Shown here: positions 24,957 to 39,015 of the stretch, piece after piece
Numbering within the stretch: position 1 is the stretch's first letter
Layout of the letters: the number at the start of each line of letters is the position of its first letter
NCBI GenBank assembly: GCA_002943765.1
Contig: PQWQ01000020.1
Coordinates: 558,001 to 622,000, forward strand
Reading direction: 5' to 3'
Length of the DNA: 64,000 nt
Source of the DNA: Psoroptes ovis
Lineage: Eukaryota; Arthropoda; Arachnida; Sarcoptiformes; Psoroptidae
Translations under genes and position numbers: made by a program
The notes under the pieces: model-generated
Told to the model about the DNA's origin: nothing
Database searches by the model: none
What the model saw: the letters and a program-made list of their open reading frames with translations, nothing else

Positions 24957-25679
24957 TCATTTAGTAAAATATGTTCGGAATTCATCTAAATTCATTATTT
25001 GTCCAACAGCGAATTCATTTGGTTTCATTGATATGAAATGATTAAGATTATTTTCATTTTCATTCATTTGTATACATGGATATTGTGGTGGTGGTTTAAT
25101 GAATCGACCATCGGAATCTTTCATTCTTGAACGATCAGAAGAGAATGTATTTAAATAATCTTGGGCTGATATCACGCGAAATTTTGGACAATATTGGGAA
25201 TTAGAATGTACGATGAATACGTCAGCGTAATATTCATTAAATTTACATGGAAACGGTAATATTGTATCGAAATCAAACGCAATTGATTCATGACTTTCAT
25301 AATCAGTGTTTTTGTAGATTAAAATTACATGATAATCCCAGATGACGCAATGTCGATGATCGGGATCGCCTAGTTTTTGTGATCCAAGCAAAACCTGATT
25401 ACGAAAAATTTGATTAATCATTCATATTTGAGCTATTTGACATAGAAATAGACTGACCTTTTCATAGTCGTTTGATATGAAAACAACATGACAATGTCGA
25501 AGTAAATCGGGAAAATTTATTCGAATAAATTCACATAATTTATAAATATTTTCTTCGCTAAATTAAATTAAAGACAGGTGAATCAATTGAAAATTACTTC
25601 AATTATCAAAGAAATACCAATAAAATGGTGTATAAATCAATTGATCTGGATTTTTAAAAATTTTTAAAAATTCATTCAT
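24957..25679 (-). CDS. NTAQ1: Protein N-terminal glutamine amidohydrolase (WDYHV family)
   Basis: Converts N-terminal Gln to Glu in the Arg/N-degron pathway, in cytosol and nucleus (Drosophila tungus). Three exons on the minus strand, 25679-25618, 25557-25458 and 25394-24957, give 199 residues (human 205). The catalytic Cys is residue 21 in YTPFYCEENIYKLCE; its codon is split TG|C by the first intron. The His is in the family signature VIWDYHV (His76) and the acidic residue in FDFDTILPFPC. Other family blocks are FRVISAQDYL, SDRSRMKDSDG and PPPQYPCI. Start chosen because it gives MNEFLKIF in frame with the exon-2 Cys. The 5' end is 416 bp from that of DNAJC16 on the other strand. Confidence 0.95.
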
Positions 25680-26095
25680 TATTTTTTCGCTTCAAATTTT
25701 TTTAAAAAATTCAAAACAAAAAAACTATTTTAACTCTGAAAGTTCCGAAAATTCAAAAAAAATAAACAAGTTAAAATAGTCGAAAATTCATTCATTTTCG
25801 TTAAGATTCTTTGACAAATTAAATAGGAAAAAATTCTTGATTCTGTGCAATATCTTACCCAATATTAAAAGCGACCCGATTCTGTATTCAAGTAATGAGA
25901 AAAAGTATAACTTAAAAGTGTGTTTGAAGCAAAAAAAGAGTTTCTAGTCATATTTTTGTTTGGTTTAATTTCATTCAATTCAATTCATTCACAGTGATTA
26001 TAAATCATCATCGAAAAAAGTATTTATGTATTTTTTGAAAGTCTGATTTATTAAGGAAATAATCTTCATCATCAACCATTAATATTGTATTAAAA
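25680..26095. promoter_or_regulatory. Short divergent promoter region, NTAQ1 / DNAJC16
   Basis: 416 bp separate two start codons on opposite strands, so both promoters and 5'UTRs must share this A/T-rich stretch. No TATA box or other element is clear; the call rests on geometry. Confidence 0.5.
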
Positions 26096-28880
26096 ATGTT
26101 CAACATTCATCATCGAAAATGTGTTTTTATTAAATTAAATCTCGATTGCCATTTATTATTATTGATATTATTATCAATAATCATCAATTGTTTGGCGCTG
26201 AATCCATATCGTGTGCTCGAAGTTCCTAGATCAGCATCGATAGCTGAAATTAAAAAATCATATAAAAATTTAGCAAAAAAATATCATCCAGATAAAAATC
26301 ATAACAATAATGCTGAAGATAAATTCATTGAAATCAATAAGGCTTATGAGGTATAGAATATTTCCCAATTGATACCATGATACTAATGTTTCTTTTTCAA
26401 ATCACAGATACTCATGGATCCAGAACGTCGCCGCCATTACGATCGAACAGGACAAACAGATGATTCACCAAATTTTAAATATATGAAATCAAACAATAAT
26501 AATTTTAATCGTTTTGATTTCGAAGCATTCGATACGTTTTTCGATTCGAAAGACAACGATCGAAGTGGTTTCCGCTTTACATTTAATACCGGGAGCTATT
26601 TTCGTAAACATTCAATCACTTATCGAGCATACGAAAATACGATTCTACCGCAAAGCTATAACGTACCTTACATTCTGGTATTTTACGGTGATTTATGTGT
26701 ACCATGTATTCAAGTTGAACAAGTTTTACGTAAAATGATTGGCGAATTGGAATCGATTGGTGTCGGTTTCGGTGCCATCCATTCACAACATGAAATTGCA
26801 TTGACCAGAAAAATTGATGTACGATCATTGCCTTACATTGTTTCGCTGATCGATGGTGATATAAGGCCATTTAGAGATACGGAAATATCGCTGTCAACAA
26901 TGATTGGTTTCATCAAACGTTCATTGCCCAAGAATTTAGTCATTGAAATTGATAATGATAATTATTATCAATTCTTGAACGGATGGAGAGATAATAAAGT
27001 TCGTGTGCTGTTTGCAAATAATGATCATATTATACGTTTACGATATATATTGGTTGCCTTCTATTTCAAAGACCGCATTGCATTTGGTCATGTACGAACA
27101 GATAACCCGAATGCTAACGATATTGTTAAACGTTATCACATTGATTCGAAAATGAATTCAATGTTGGTGTTCAATGAAGACATAAATAATCCGATTGCAA
27201 CTTTATCCGTATCGGAATTGAAAACACAAATAATGAAAGATGTATTGGACATTAATAAATATTTATTCCTACCACGTGTAACATCACAAAATGTATTCGA
27301 TCAATTGTGTCCGGTTGCCAGTCTACCATCACGAGCAAAATTATGTGTGATGTTGGTGACAAGTGAAAAAGAAAATAATGAACGAAAATTGGATGAAATG
27401 CGCCTTTTTATGAAAGAAAATAATTATCCAAATGCTCATTTTCGATTTATGTATGTTTTCCATGAAAAACAAGCTGAATTAGTTAAATCATTGACAAACA
27501 TTGGTATCAATAATAAATTGAACATTAATCATGGCATACATATTGTTGTGTTGTGGCGTAAAGAATCGAATCAAGTATTTTATGAATGGTTTAATCATGA
27601 ATGGAATTTCGACACGATTATTGGCGATACTTCATACATAAATGAAACGAAACAAAAATTAAATTCATTAATCAATCGACTATCACAGAAAACAGCACAA
27701 TTTAAATACAGTGCTAAAATCAACTCATTGACCGATGAATCGGCTAAAAGTTTATTTTCTCGAATCGTTAAACGATTACTGTTGGTCACTGAAAATCTGA
27801 GTGATAATATATCACGTACCGATCCAACACCAATACTTTCGATTGTATTTTCAATCATTTTCATTGTATTTATTGGATATGTTATGACATATTTCATGTA
27901 TGTACTCCTCATTTGATGCATTTGTATGATGATTATCCTTTGATTAATATTTGAATTCACAGGAAAATTGAAGAAGAATCAATACGTGAGAAATATCGAA
28001 AAATGGGTCGGCAACCACCTGGATCATCTTCGAGATCAAGGTATGAGGATTATAGCTTCGAATTTAGTTTATTTTCATTTGGACTTGTTTTATTCCATCA
28101 GAAATGAATGTAAATTAAACATACATGAATTAAGAGGTGAAACATATAATGGTTTAATACGTTTATTGAAACCTGGCTGTAGAACAATTGTGCTGTTATG
28201 TGATCAATCATCTAAACCAAAATTATTACCACAATTTTATAAGGCTGTATATCCTTATCGAAAGTATGCCGACTTATGAATAATTGTCTTTTGTCATTTT
28301 CATTATTTTTTTTCAATTTTACACAGGAACAAAACCTTAATGTTTGCATTTTTGCTGGTCGAAAAGAATATTGATTGGTATAAAAAATTATTGTTGCAAA
28401 CCCTGGGCGGTGAACGTGAATTGAATATTAACCCCAAGAATTGTATTGGTACTGTTATTTCAATCAATGGTTTTCGCAAATATTTTTGTGTTTATCATGC
28501 TAAACATCCTGAAAATCATATACAGGTAAGATTTGAAGGTTTTTGAAATGAATGTTTTTGAATAAAATGACTAATGCATCATCCACTCATAGCGCCGAAT
28601 CTACGAAGAAAATGGTGAATTCCTCGGCCTCAACGATTTAAACGACACAAATTCTGGTGGCGAAGAATCAGATGTAGAATCTGGTATGCTTGTACGTAAA
28701 TCAACGAATAGCCCGAACATAACAATGACAACAACAGCATCATCATCTTCGATGATTGATCATGATGAAATCATTTTTGAAAATTCATTACTCAATGGCC
28801 TTTCCAATTGGCTGGATAAATTATTTGATGGTAGCACAACACGTTATTATATTAATTTTTGGCCTGAACATATGAAATGA
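26096..28880 (+). CDS. DNAJC16: DNAJC16-like ER J-domain/thioredoxin membrane protein
   Basis: ER-membrane co-chaperone of the DNAJC16 type, whose family member limits autophagosome size. Six exons: 26096-26350, 26408-27897, 27963-28040, 28102-28263, 28327-28525 and 28593-28880, 823 residues (human about 780). A hydrophobic signal/anchor lies at about 20-34, the J domain at about 36-103 (NPYRVLEVPRSASIAEIKKS; HPD at 64-66, which stimulates Hsp70), and a thioredoxin-like domain with LVFYGDLCVPC (CVPC near 182-185) and SLPYIV. A transmembrane segment at about 560-583 (SIVFSIIFIVFIGYVMTYF) is followed by a cytosolic or lumenal tail with EEESIREKYRKMGRQPPG and an acidic Ser-rich region. Start: first ATG before the hydrophobic segment. 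Tandem upstream of RAP with 276 bp between. Confidence 0.94.
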
Positions 28881-29155
28881 TTCGAAGCAATCAAATTGAT
28901 TTATTGAATTGAACAATTGTTAAAAATGATTTTTGATTAGTTCAAAATTAATGTAAATATAATGTTTATGAATAAATATTTTCAAAAATATTTGAAATTT
29001 AAATTTCTCATTTTTTTGTTTGTTTACACATGAGTGTGTGGCTGCCTCGGGCATCACTGAATTGATTGATGCTTTTGCCTGTGTATAGCCAAATTCGTAT
29101 TTGTTTTTCCAATTTGAAAGATCTGTTCTTCCCTGAAAAAACTTGAATTTACCAT

Positions 29156-30314
29156 ATGAAAATGTCTCGATTATGGAAAATTTGTTTCATTATTTCAATA
29201 TTTACATTCCAAATCGTGTTGTCTATGAATAAATATTCAAAAGAAGCGAATGTAAATCAATTCACCCAAAATGATAAACCATTTCGTATGCAAAAATTGA
29301 ATTTATTATGGCAACAAGCTATGAAGGTTTGACTTGGAATTTTTTGCATGAATTTTTTCACTGATATTTTTTCAAAAATTGTTTCCGTAGAAATTTAATC
29401 AAAAAGAATTGTTACAATTGATGCAAGATTTAAAGCATCAAGATGCGATTGAAATTGAGCTGAAAAAAATAAAAGCCGATAATAATAATGATGGTGATTT
29501 AACAGGTGAGAAAACGTTGCAAGTACAAAAACAATTACGAATGATTTTGAATAAATATGGTTTAACGGATGATGCAACAACAACATCGAAGCAAACATCA
29601 TCCACTGATGATGATCATGGCGGTCATTTCAAAAGTCAAATATTTTCAAATGAAAAAATTGAAAAATTATGGAATAAAATCAGCGAATTAGAATTGAATG
29701 AATACGAGCAGACAATATTGAAAGATGAATTGAAAAATTTTCAAAATAAATTAACAAATTATCATCGGTTGATTGATAAATATCATGAAAAATTGTCAAC
29801 ACCATCCATTGATGATGAAAATATTTCAAATAATAATTTCATAGATCCATTATATAATCCCAATACAAACGCTAAGCAATTAAATGAAGAAATGGATCAA
29901 AAAATTCAACAAAAACATTTGGAAATTAAGCAAGATTATAAACGATTAAATTCAATGATTAATGATCGAAATATGATTTATAAAATGAATAATGATAAAA
30001 CAATGATGAATGAATTTGATGAAGAAAATGTACGAAAATTATGGCAACTGGCATTGAAAACTGATTTCAATCCTTCGGAATTGGAAGAATTGAAAGAAAA
30101 ACTATTACATTATCAAAATCGTTTGAAAAAATTAAATTATTTTGAAAATCAATTGGAAAAACATCGCACGCAAAACAATGATAATCAATTATCATCTGAG
30201 AGTGAAATGTTTCAAAAACATGCCGAAAATCGTGTCAGAGAATTGAATGGACATGTGAAAAAATTACACCGTCATTTGGAAGAACAAATTCTTCTTAAAC
30301 ATTCCGAATTGTAA
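29156..30314 (+). CDS. LRPAP1: LRP receptor-associated protein (RAP), ER chaperone
   Basis: ER/Golgi chaperone that binds LDL-receptor family proteins and stops early ligand binding. Two exons, 29156-29326 and 29391-30314, join in phase 0 and give 364 residues (human 357). An N-terminal signal peptide (MKMSRLWKICFIISIFTF, cleavage near LS-MN) is followed by domain 1 with KPFRMQKLNLLWQQAMKKF, a strongly conserved RAP block, then further helical repeats with KIEKLWNKISELELNEYE and NVRKLWQLALKTDFNPSELE. It ends HSEL, an ER-retention tetrapeptide matching the HNEL of vertebrate RAP. Charged low-complexity insertions (Asn/Asp/Thr) lie between helices. Confidence 0.95.
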
Positions 30315-30800
30315 ACTTTCCATTTTTAAATTTAATGTTAGATATTTCATTGATGAAATTTAAATTTTTTTTATGAATTAAATTGCGTACCAACTTTTAT
30401 GAATTGACCAAAAAAATTGAGAAAAAAAAATCAGATTTTACAACTGTGGGTAATGGTCACATTAGTATCACTCCGGTTTTTTTTTTGTTCAGTATTACTT
30501 GCCACTACCACGAAACGTATTTAAAAACATAACATTGTGACCACCACACAAATTTTAATTTTATCGAAAAAAAATCGTTTGAAATTGCTAAGGGTTTTTT
30601 TTCGGTTTGAAAATTGAGCATTTTCTGATGCAAAAAATAGAAATACAGTGTGCACAGTGCACATACAACACACATTTTTTTTTGTTCATATTTAATTCAT
30701 CATTTGCCATCAAACAATAAACAATTAAACAACACGACTTGGAATTTGAAATTCTTTTTTGGTGCTCATCAAATTTTCAAATAAATTTCGGCAACAAAAA
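30315..30800. other. Intergenic, RAP 3' end to MAN1 promoter
   Basis: 486 bp in a tandem gene pair. It holds the RAP 3'UTR and the MAN1 promoter/5'UTR. A GTGCACAGTGCAC palindrome at about 30650-30662 is the only distinct motif seen. Confidence 0.6.
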
Positions 30801-33589
30801 ATGGCCAATGAATTACCACCGACAATCAATGTAAACATAACCGATGAAGAACTCCGGCATCGATTGATAAACGATCATCAGATTCAATGTGGACCGGTGA
30901 CGGCACAAACAAGACGTATATTGTTGAAAAAATTGATTAAACTTGAAAATGAAAAATTGTCCAATATCAATAATAATGATAATTTAAATAATTCAAATAA
31001 TGAATCAAATGGTGGTAATTCATTCGATAATAATAGTTATAGTAATAATAGTTCTATCAATGATGACAATAATGATCAACAACATCAAAATATGAAAATA
31101 TTAAATGGAAATGATCATAATTATAATTATCGAAGTGAAGATATTCATCGATCATCGTCCTCGACATCATCGATTCCACCAAGAGCACAATCATCACCGT
31201 TGCCAGCATATGCAACACCTCGACAACAACAGCAAACCACAGTGACAACAACACCAAGTGTTGAAGAAATTGAAGCCATAAAAACGTTCAAAGTAAGCTC
31301 GTTTTTCATTGATTTATTTGTATTTTAAATTAATTCTAATTTTATTTCTTCCAGGAAATTGAGAAATCATTCAAACAACCAGCTACTCCTAATAGGCGAT
31401 CAACATCAATCGTTCATAATCAAAGTTTGAATGAATTTTCATCTGAAAGTTCAGATGATGATCCCACAAATGATGATGAAGTACTACAAACTACTGCACC
31501 AACAATATCAGCAAATATTTCATCGAAAATATCAGGTATCACAATGCCTCGAGTATCGAATGAATATCAAAGCTATCGGCCATCATACAGTAGTTTAAGT
31601 CGTGCACCTATTCGTCATTCAACTGCAACCATTAGTAACAGTAATACATCATTCACATCATCGATATTTGATACGAATAAAAATCAATCACTATTAAATT
31701 ATAGTGATAGTGAATCAGATAATGAACAGCCAGCGTTTAAAAAAGATCGAATACGTCAAGTTTTGCTGGATCATCGTCCAGGTTTAGCACGTTCACGTTA
31801 TCTAATACGAAATAATTACAATAATAATAATAATAAACGCTCATTTAAAAATGTTTTAGCATCATTATATCAAAATTCAATTTGTAAATTATGGCCATCA
31901 TCTGGTACATCGATCAATGATAAATCTTCATTAAATCAATCAATAATTAAACGTAAATCCGATAGAAATTTTAATCAATTTTCAACATTATCATCATCAT
32001 CATCAACCAATTTTATATCATTAGCCCTATTGATGTTTGTTATCATATTTTTTATTGTTATATTTTCGATATATTTTTATTCGAAACTCACTCATCAATC
32101 AAGATATACATTGGATTTGAATGATTATACGTTTATTGAAGATAAAAATAAGCTTTTGGCACCGATCTGTAATCAAATAAATGATGATAATGACATTGAT
32201 TGTTTGCCGTTTGAAAGTGATAAAAAACCGGCATTAAATGTTATTAAAGAAATCAAAAGCTTAATTGACAAACATATTTATGAGACTTATTGTGGTGGAT
32301 CGACATTATCATCATCATCCAAACAACATTTACCTGACATAACTAGTTTTAAATTTAAACGATTAGATTTTGAAAGAGAAATTCGACAAAAAATAGCCAT
32401 CACTTCGACATTGAATGCACGTGATGAAAGCGTTGCACAATTATCACGGAATCAATTATTCGATCGTGATTTATTAAATGCTATGAAGCTAATCAAACTA
32501 AATAAACAATGGAATATTAATGTTGATCCTTTTCTTTCGGAATTATCGCTGACCCCGGATTATAATGTTAATCTGTCATTACAATGTTCGCTGATTTATT
32601 TTTGGCGAACAAATTTCACCATAATCATATCGACGATAGCCATTGGATTTTTGAGCGTCATTTCTCTTCTGTATTATCGTTATAGTAAAAACAAAGAACT
32701 GCAAGAACAAGAATTGGTATATGATTTGATTGAAAAATCAGTGGAATTATTACAATCACCGGATGAACCACAATCAATGCCTGTTCTGCATATTCGTGAT
32801 ACATTATTGTCACCGGCTGAAAAGAAAAGCTCAAAATATAAACGTATTTGGGATAATGTTGTCAAACACATTGAACATTCTGAATCACGGGTTAAAGTTG
32901 AACTGAAAGAAATTGATGGTGAAGAATTTAAAGCATGGAAATGGATTGCATCGACCAGCAATAGTCCATACGCTACTGACAATGAAAATGATCAAGATTC
33001 ATTTGTAGCCAACTCTTCGCAAACACAAAAAATTGGTGGTGTTGAATGGCAAGGACAAGCATTTGCATTCGCCACAGCTTCATCACCAAATAAAACGAAT
33101 CAATCATCGCCATCATCATCATCAGCAGCCGCAACAACGAATAATGACAACAATAATCTCGACAACAAACTGGGTCCTACATCGAGCTATTCAACAATGA
33201 ATGAAATGATGAATAATCGTAATAAAAATTTTCATGCCCTAACTCGTTTTCTTAAAATACGAAACATTTTCGAAAAAGAAGCACAATATGTTGATCCTGA
33301 TTGGAGTAAAAAAATTAAAAATACCATATTGGAGAAGACAGCAAAAACATCGGCAAACAATGAACATGATATTGTACATATTGAAATTGATGATAGTACC
33401 AATGAAGGTCTAGTATTTCTTAAATGTAAAACAATGGCTGGTGCTACGAATGCATTTCATGCATTACATGGTTGGTGGTGTGAAAAAAAATTGGTTAGCG
33501 TTAAATTCCTCAAAGAAGATCGTTATTATCAACGATTTCCACATGCACGATTTATGGATGAACCATTACAAATGACAATTATTGATTAA
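30801..33589 (+). CDS. LEMD3: MAN1/LEMD3, inner nuclear membrane LEM protein
   Basis: Inner nuclear membrane protein that binds BAF/chromatin and, in animals, R-Smads to dampen TGF-beta/BMP signalling. Two exons, 30801-31292 and 31355-33589, phase 0, 908 residues (human 911). The LEM domain is at about 10-50 (ITDEELRHRLINDHQIQCGP, TRRILLKKLIKLE). A long Asn/Ser-rich nucleoplasmic linker follows, then transmembrane segments at about 384-406 (FISLALLMFVIIFFIVIFSI) and 585-606 (FTIIISTIAIGFLSVISLLY) flanking a lumenal MAN1/Src1 domain. The C-terminal nucleoplasmic part has the MSC winged-helix region and an RRM-like (UHM) domain at about 835-900 ending with GWWCEKKLVSVKFLKEDRYY. The start is the first ATG before the LEM domain. 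Confidence 0.96.
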
Positions 33590-33799
33590 TTCATTGATTT
33601 ATTCATTTATTTTTTCGCGCATTTTTTCATCCAAATATTCAAAAGGAACCAGGACCTTATTATTATTACAATTATCATCATCCGATCAACACAAAAGCCA
33701 CACCAAAAAAATGATTAATTTATTTTCTCATATTTCTCAATCATTCATTTCACATTAATTTCACATGATTTATATGATTAAAAAAAAATTAAATATTTT

Positions 33800-33850
33800 C
33801 AAAATTATTGAATTTTTGGATTTCAAAAATTTGGACAAATCTAAGGCTAG
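33800..33850 (-). repeat. Single decayed 44-bp satellite monomer
   Basis: Read on the minus strand it contains TAGCCTTAGATTTG and, further on, a CAAAAATTCAATAATTTTG-like segment, matching the order of the satellite monomer with an insertion and mismatches. It is isolated and opposite in orientation to both arrays. A/T-richness makes a chance match possible. Confidence 0.5.
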
Positions 33851-36800
33851 CTGATTGATTCTTTCGAATTTTTGTGAAACATCAAATTACATCGAAATAA
33901 TTATTATTATCTTCAATCAGATGATAATGAAGATGATATATAATAGAAAGATTATTGTCTCATTATTATGATGATGATATCTTTATGATCACGAAGATTT
34001 CATTGGGAATTATTGCAGCGAAAAAAATTGCGGAATTCATTTTATTTGTAAATGAATCGCATTATGTAAAATGTACGGAACAATAATTTTGTTCATATTT
34101 ATTTGGTTTTGTTTGTGTATATAAATAATAATTCAAAATTTTGGTTATTAATGGTGAATGAATATGATTCATGCGCTTATCAAAAAATGCCGATTTAATT
34201 TGTGCTATATTACACATTGAACGAAGAATTTTCATTGTTATTTTTCTGAATTTTTGGCTGTTTTGCAGCCAAAAATGATGTGAAATTGTGTATATTGCAA
34301 GCATTATACACCGCCACTATCAATTTTGATATTTTCAAAAATAATAAATTGATGCATTCATGCTATGTTTTCTATTTAAATTTTTACCCGAATGGTTTCG
34401 AGTTTACCAGCTCATATCTATTGAAATATATATTTTTGTAAAGTCATACAAATGATTTGCAAAAATTGAAAAAATAAAAATAAATGAAGCCAAAGCAACC
34501 ATTTTGAATGTGAAAAAAATTTCGATACAGTCAAAATGAATAAATATAAAAGAGAGACACAGATAGAGAATGGAGATAGTTGAACTTTGCATACATACAA
34601 ATAGTATTACGCTTATTGTTTTTTTTTTTTTTTTTTTTTTGTATGAGAGGACCAAAGAATTTCTTCTATTTTTCTCATAAATAAATGTATATGTTTCATA
34701 CATGAAAACATAGAACATACATTTATATTGAATTCAATTGAGATTCAATCTCTCTTGAAAACTAATGCAGCATCAGAATAAGTCTGTTTTGGGTATTTGA
34801 TGGATATATACGTATGTTCAATGTATTCAAAACATATCTTCGGAACCAGACAATTTTTTTTATAAACAAGCAAATTGTGAATGAATTAATGAATTGAAAA
34901 TATGAATATAATGAATGAAGAAGTGGTAAATGTACATGAATGATTGCTGAATTTCTATGGTAAATTATTATTATTGTTGTTGTTAATGGTGCTGATTTCT
35001 TTCAATAGAAAATTGACTTAGAAATAATTTTCGGCCACTGTTACCGTTGTTGTTGGTGTTGTATTCATGTATGTTTGAATTGAATTCATCTCCATCGGAA
35101 TGTATGTGATGTGATATATAATCTGTGTATATATTTGTGTTTTATTTATGTAAAGTTATGCATGTTTGAATTATATGAATTTGTGTACATATTTTACATA
35201 TCCGTATGTATACTGTTTTATATATATCAAAGAATTTTTATATTTTAAAGCCAATGATGCTGTTTGTTTGTTGTTGTTGTTGCTCTACAATGATGTCACG
35301 ACGATCGATTGACGATAATAATAATAATAACAAAAAACAACAACAATAAGAAAAAGAATGGTGAGAATTCTACAAAAATTCTACCACACAAATTCTTTGA
35401 GTAAGAATTTTATGAAGAATTCGTAAAGAATCTTAAAGAATTTGTTGTTTTTGTTTGTGTGATTTTTCAAAGATGTTTCAATCAAACAAAAGAATAAATG
35501 AATGAATCAACTCACCGATGCACCAAAAGATAAAATCACGGTACATCACACCACATAATAATAATATGTCATGATATTTCAGTAATACAACACCGAGCAA
35601 TAACAATCATGATACATATTTGTACCTTTTGCGATTTGAATTTAATTTCAAATTCATCGAATTAAACATCGAAAATATGTCAATTTACAATTAATTAATA
35701 CGCGAAATTTGTCAACAATCGACGTCAAAAACGTTCGAAAAATGATTTAAAAACATTCGAAAATGATTGTCATTTCAAATATTCAAAATATTAAATGTTT
35801 TCACAGTGTAATGTTTCAGTGCTTTAATCAAATTCAAATCTTTCAATTTCAATTAATCAAATGTGTTTTCAATTTCAATCTCAAATCGGCTCGAAATGAG
35901 TCTTGAGTTTACCAAATATTCATCTGTTATTGTTTGTTTGTTTGTTTGGTTTCTATTAATTATTTTTTCAGTTATTTTTTGCCAAACGTGAGCGTTCCAC
36001 TGATCCAGAAAAGCAATTGTTTCAGATGCAGTTATCTATTTTCAATGAGAGAATTGAGTGAATAAGTGATTTTGTTGGACGAAGAGAAACTTGAATATTT
36101 TTCAAATTTTCAAATTGTTTTCATCGTTTGATCAAAGATATTTCTGTTGATGTTGGTGGATGTTTGTTTGTTGATGAAAACACCTTTTTAAATCATTTTG
36201 AATCATTGTTTTTTCTTCTTCTTCTTCTTCTGCTTTGAAAATCTGTGTTTTTGTATCAAATTTTTCATATCAGAAACAAATAAAACAAATGAATGAATGA
36301 ACAACGAATAACTCTTTGTGCACGTTTTTTCCGTCATTTCCATTTTCTCATCTGATCATCTTGGCCCAAAAAATTTGTGTTCAAATGGGAAAAATTGAAA
36401 AATGAAAAATGAATGAATGATGTAAAACGTATGAAGACAAAGACAACAACAATAATGTTAAAATGTGTATAATGTGTAAAATATGAAAATGTTTAAATGT
36501 TGTTGATGAAAAATTGTTTAAATGTTAAAAATTGTTGTCTTTCCATCCATCCATTCATCCAACCAACGAATTTCCATGTGTTTTATTTGCTAATTTGTTG
36601 AAAATGTTTTGATTTGATTTGATCAATTATTCATTTATTCATCAATTTATTCATTTATTTATTAATTTTCAAATTTAAAATTTTAATTGTTTTGTAAATA
36701 ATTAATCAAAGTTAAAGTGATGCTCCGTTGTTTGTATGTGTTAATTGTCAAATTATGCTCGAATGAAATTGTTTGTATTTCAAAATTGAAATTGATAATG

Positions 36801-37730
36801 ATTCAAATCAAATGAAATCGACATATTTCATCAAAAAAAAATCAATAATTTTCAATTAAATATTTAATTTTCGTTGATATTATTATAATAGTTTCAATTT
36901 TATTAATTTCTACGAGAAAAATATATAAATGTTTATCATCATCATCGAAAAATTTTGCCAATTTGTTAATAATTAATTCATTAATCAATCAATTTTCAAT
37001 ATTCAACGTTAAAAAAATATGAAATTTCCATAATATTTAGTGAGAAAAATATCTGAAAATCTGAAATTAATCAAAATTTTAAACAAATTTTTTAATCGTT
37101 TTTGTTTCGGTCAAATTTTCATTCATTCAAAGTTTTATTTAAATATCAAAAATACAAATTCATCAATTCATTCATTGAAATAGCAAATGGCCATTTACTA
37201 AAATGTTAAATGTTTGACATTTGAGAAAATGAAAAAATAATGAAAAATTGAAAATTGAAAATTAATCGACGAAAAAATTAATTTCTTCTTCTCTAGTTGC
37301 ATTATTAATGAGTCTATGAGTGCTCTATGTATGTAAAAATATATGAAAACGTCAAATGTAAACAAACGCACAACATTCGAAAGCATTCGAAATTCGAATT
37401 CATTCCGTTTTGAAATTAGCCAATCAGAATTCAATATTTCTTTGAGTCTTCCGTTTCGAGTCGATTTGAATAAAAAAATATTTTAAAAATTGGAATTAAA
37501 TGATAATGATGATTATGTTAATAATAATTTAAATTATAAACAAAACAAATGAAAACAAAAGGTTAGTATTTATTATTATTATTGTTTGTGAATGTGATGT
37601 AAGAGATACTTTGGTGGAATGGAATGATATTTACTCGAGAAGAACGTCTTTATTCATTAATTCATTCATTTTTCATTCTGGGAAAATGAAAAACACCTAC
37701 GAATATTTTTGTTTCTTTTCGATTTAAATA

Positions 37731-37812
37731 TTCGGTTGTCCGAAAAGTTTTGGAAGATTTTTATCGAGCAACTCTATTGATTAAGCCGAATAAACTTTTC
37801 GGTCAACCTTAA
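37731..37812 (+). mobile_element. Miniature palindromic element, copy 3
   Basis: TA-flanked copy, starting TTCGGTTGTCCGAAAAGTTT and ending CTTTTCGGTCAACCTTAA; core slightly diverged. Confidence 0.85.
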
Positions 37813-38505
37813 TAATAAATGACAATTAAGATTGAGACAAATTGAAATTGAAATTTTTCAAAATAAATGAATGAATGTTGTCAGTGTATGAGAAAATGAA
37901 ATGAGAAAATTTACATTTGAATCAATCTTGATGTGATTAGATGAATTATTTTGATGATGATAGTATGCAAATGTCATGATGAAATATGATATTTCAGTTT
38001 TATTTTAGAAATAGAAATCATATTCATATTCATAGTCATATTGATTGTTGAATTATAAATTGAATATCGATTGACATGAGAGATTCTTTTTTGGTCCGTC
38101 TAATGAATTATTATTAATATTCTATCCATCGATGATTTATGAAGTTTAAATCAAGAGAAAAATCCCGAAATAAATATGTTCAATGACTGGAAAATTTTTT
38201 TGGCCAATAAATCACAAATATTATTTATTATTTATCAAAATTATTTCCGACAGTCGATTTCTGGATGCTTTTGAAAAATTGATAAAATTTATTCGCTTAC
38301 AAATAATTCTAGCTTTTGAATTCAGAATCTTTCTCCCGAATGAAATTCAATTGTTTTTATTTAAAACTTAACGGGGCTTTTGAAATGATTGTTTTGACTA
38401 ATGATGTTCGTTGCATAATTAATTTGATTCGTTGATTGAGCTCAATGAATTTCGTGCGAATCAAATTTTACTTTTCCTACGACTAAATGATAATTGAATA
38501 AAATA

Positions 38506-38587
38506 TTAGGCTGTTCGAAAAGTTTTGGCCGATTTTCATGTGCAACTCTATTCGATTAAGCCGAATAAACTTTTCCGGACAACCTAA
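38506..38587 (+). mobile_element. Miniature palindromic element, copy 4
   Basis: Starts TTAGGCTGTTCGAAAAGTTT after TA, has the GGCCGATTTTCATGTGCAAC core and ends CCGGACAACCTAA. Confidence 0.88.
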
Positions 38588-39015
38588 ATATAAAAATGAA
38601 ATTTTAATTAAAAAAAATATAATTCATTATAATATATGTTTGCGTTGTCGATGATGTGTACACCTTTAAATTTCAAAAAAATTAATTTATGATTTTTACT
38701 ATTGATTTCGAGCAAAACAGAAAAACACCTGTCAAATTTTTTTCATTTTTCGATATAACCCATTTATTAAATATATAATCATTTCGATTATATTTGTATT
38801 GAATTGAATTCAATTGTTTTGAATACACACAACAATCAATCTTGAGTCGTGTGTATGTGTCTTTGTTTTGTGTATCATGTTTTACAAAGATTACATGCTG
38901 TTACATTTGATTCCATTGAAATTTTTCGTAAATTGAAATTCAATACAAAATCAACGAAATTCATCTGCAAATTGAAATATTTGAAAAAAATTATTTTCAA
39001 ATATTTGATAATATA

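Noticed and set aside
26514..27960. Open frames on both strands within DNAJC16
   Set aside because: They overlap a strongly supported coding exon in another frame.
29395..29601. Minus-strand frame opposite RAP
   Set aside because: Opposite a confirmed exon; His/Leu-rich shadow.
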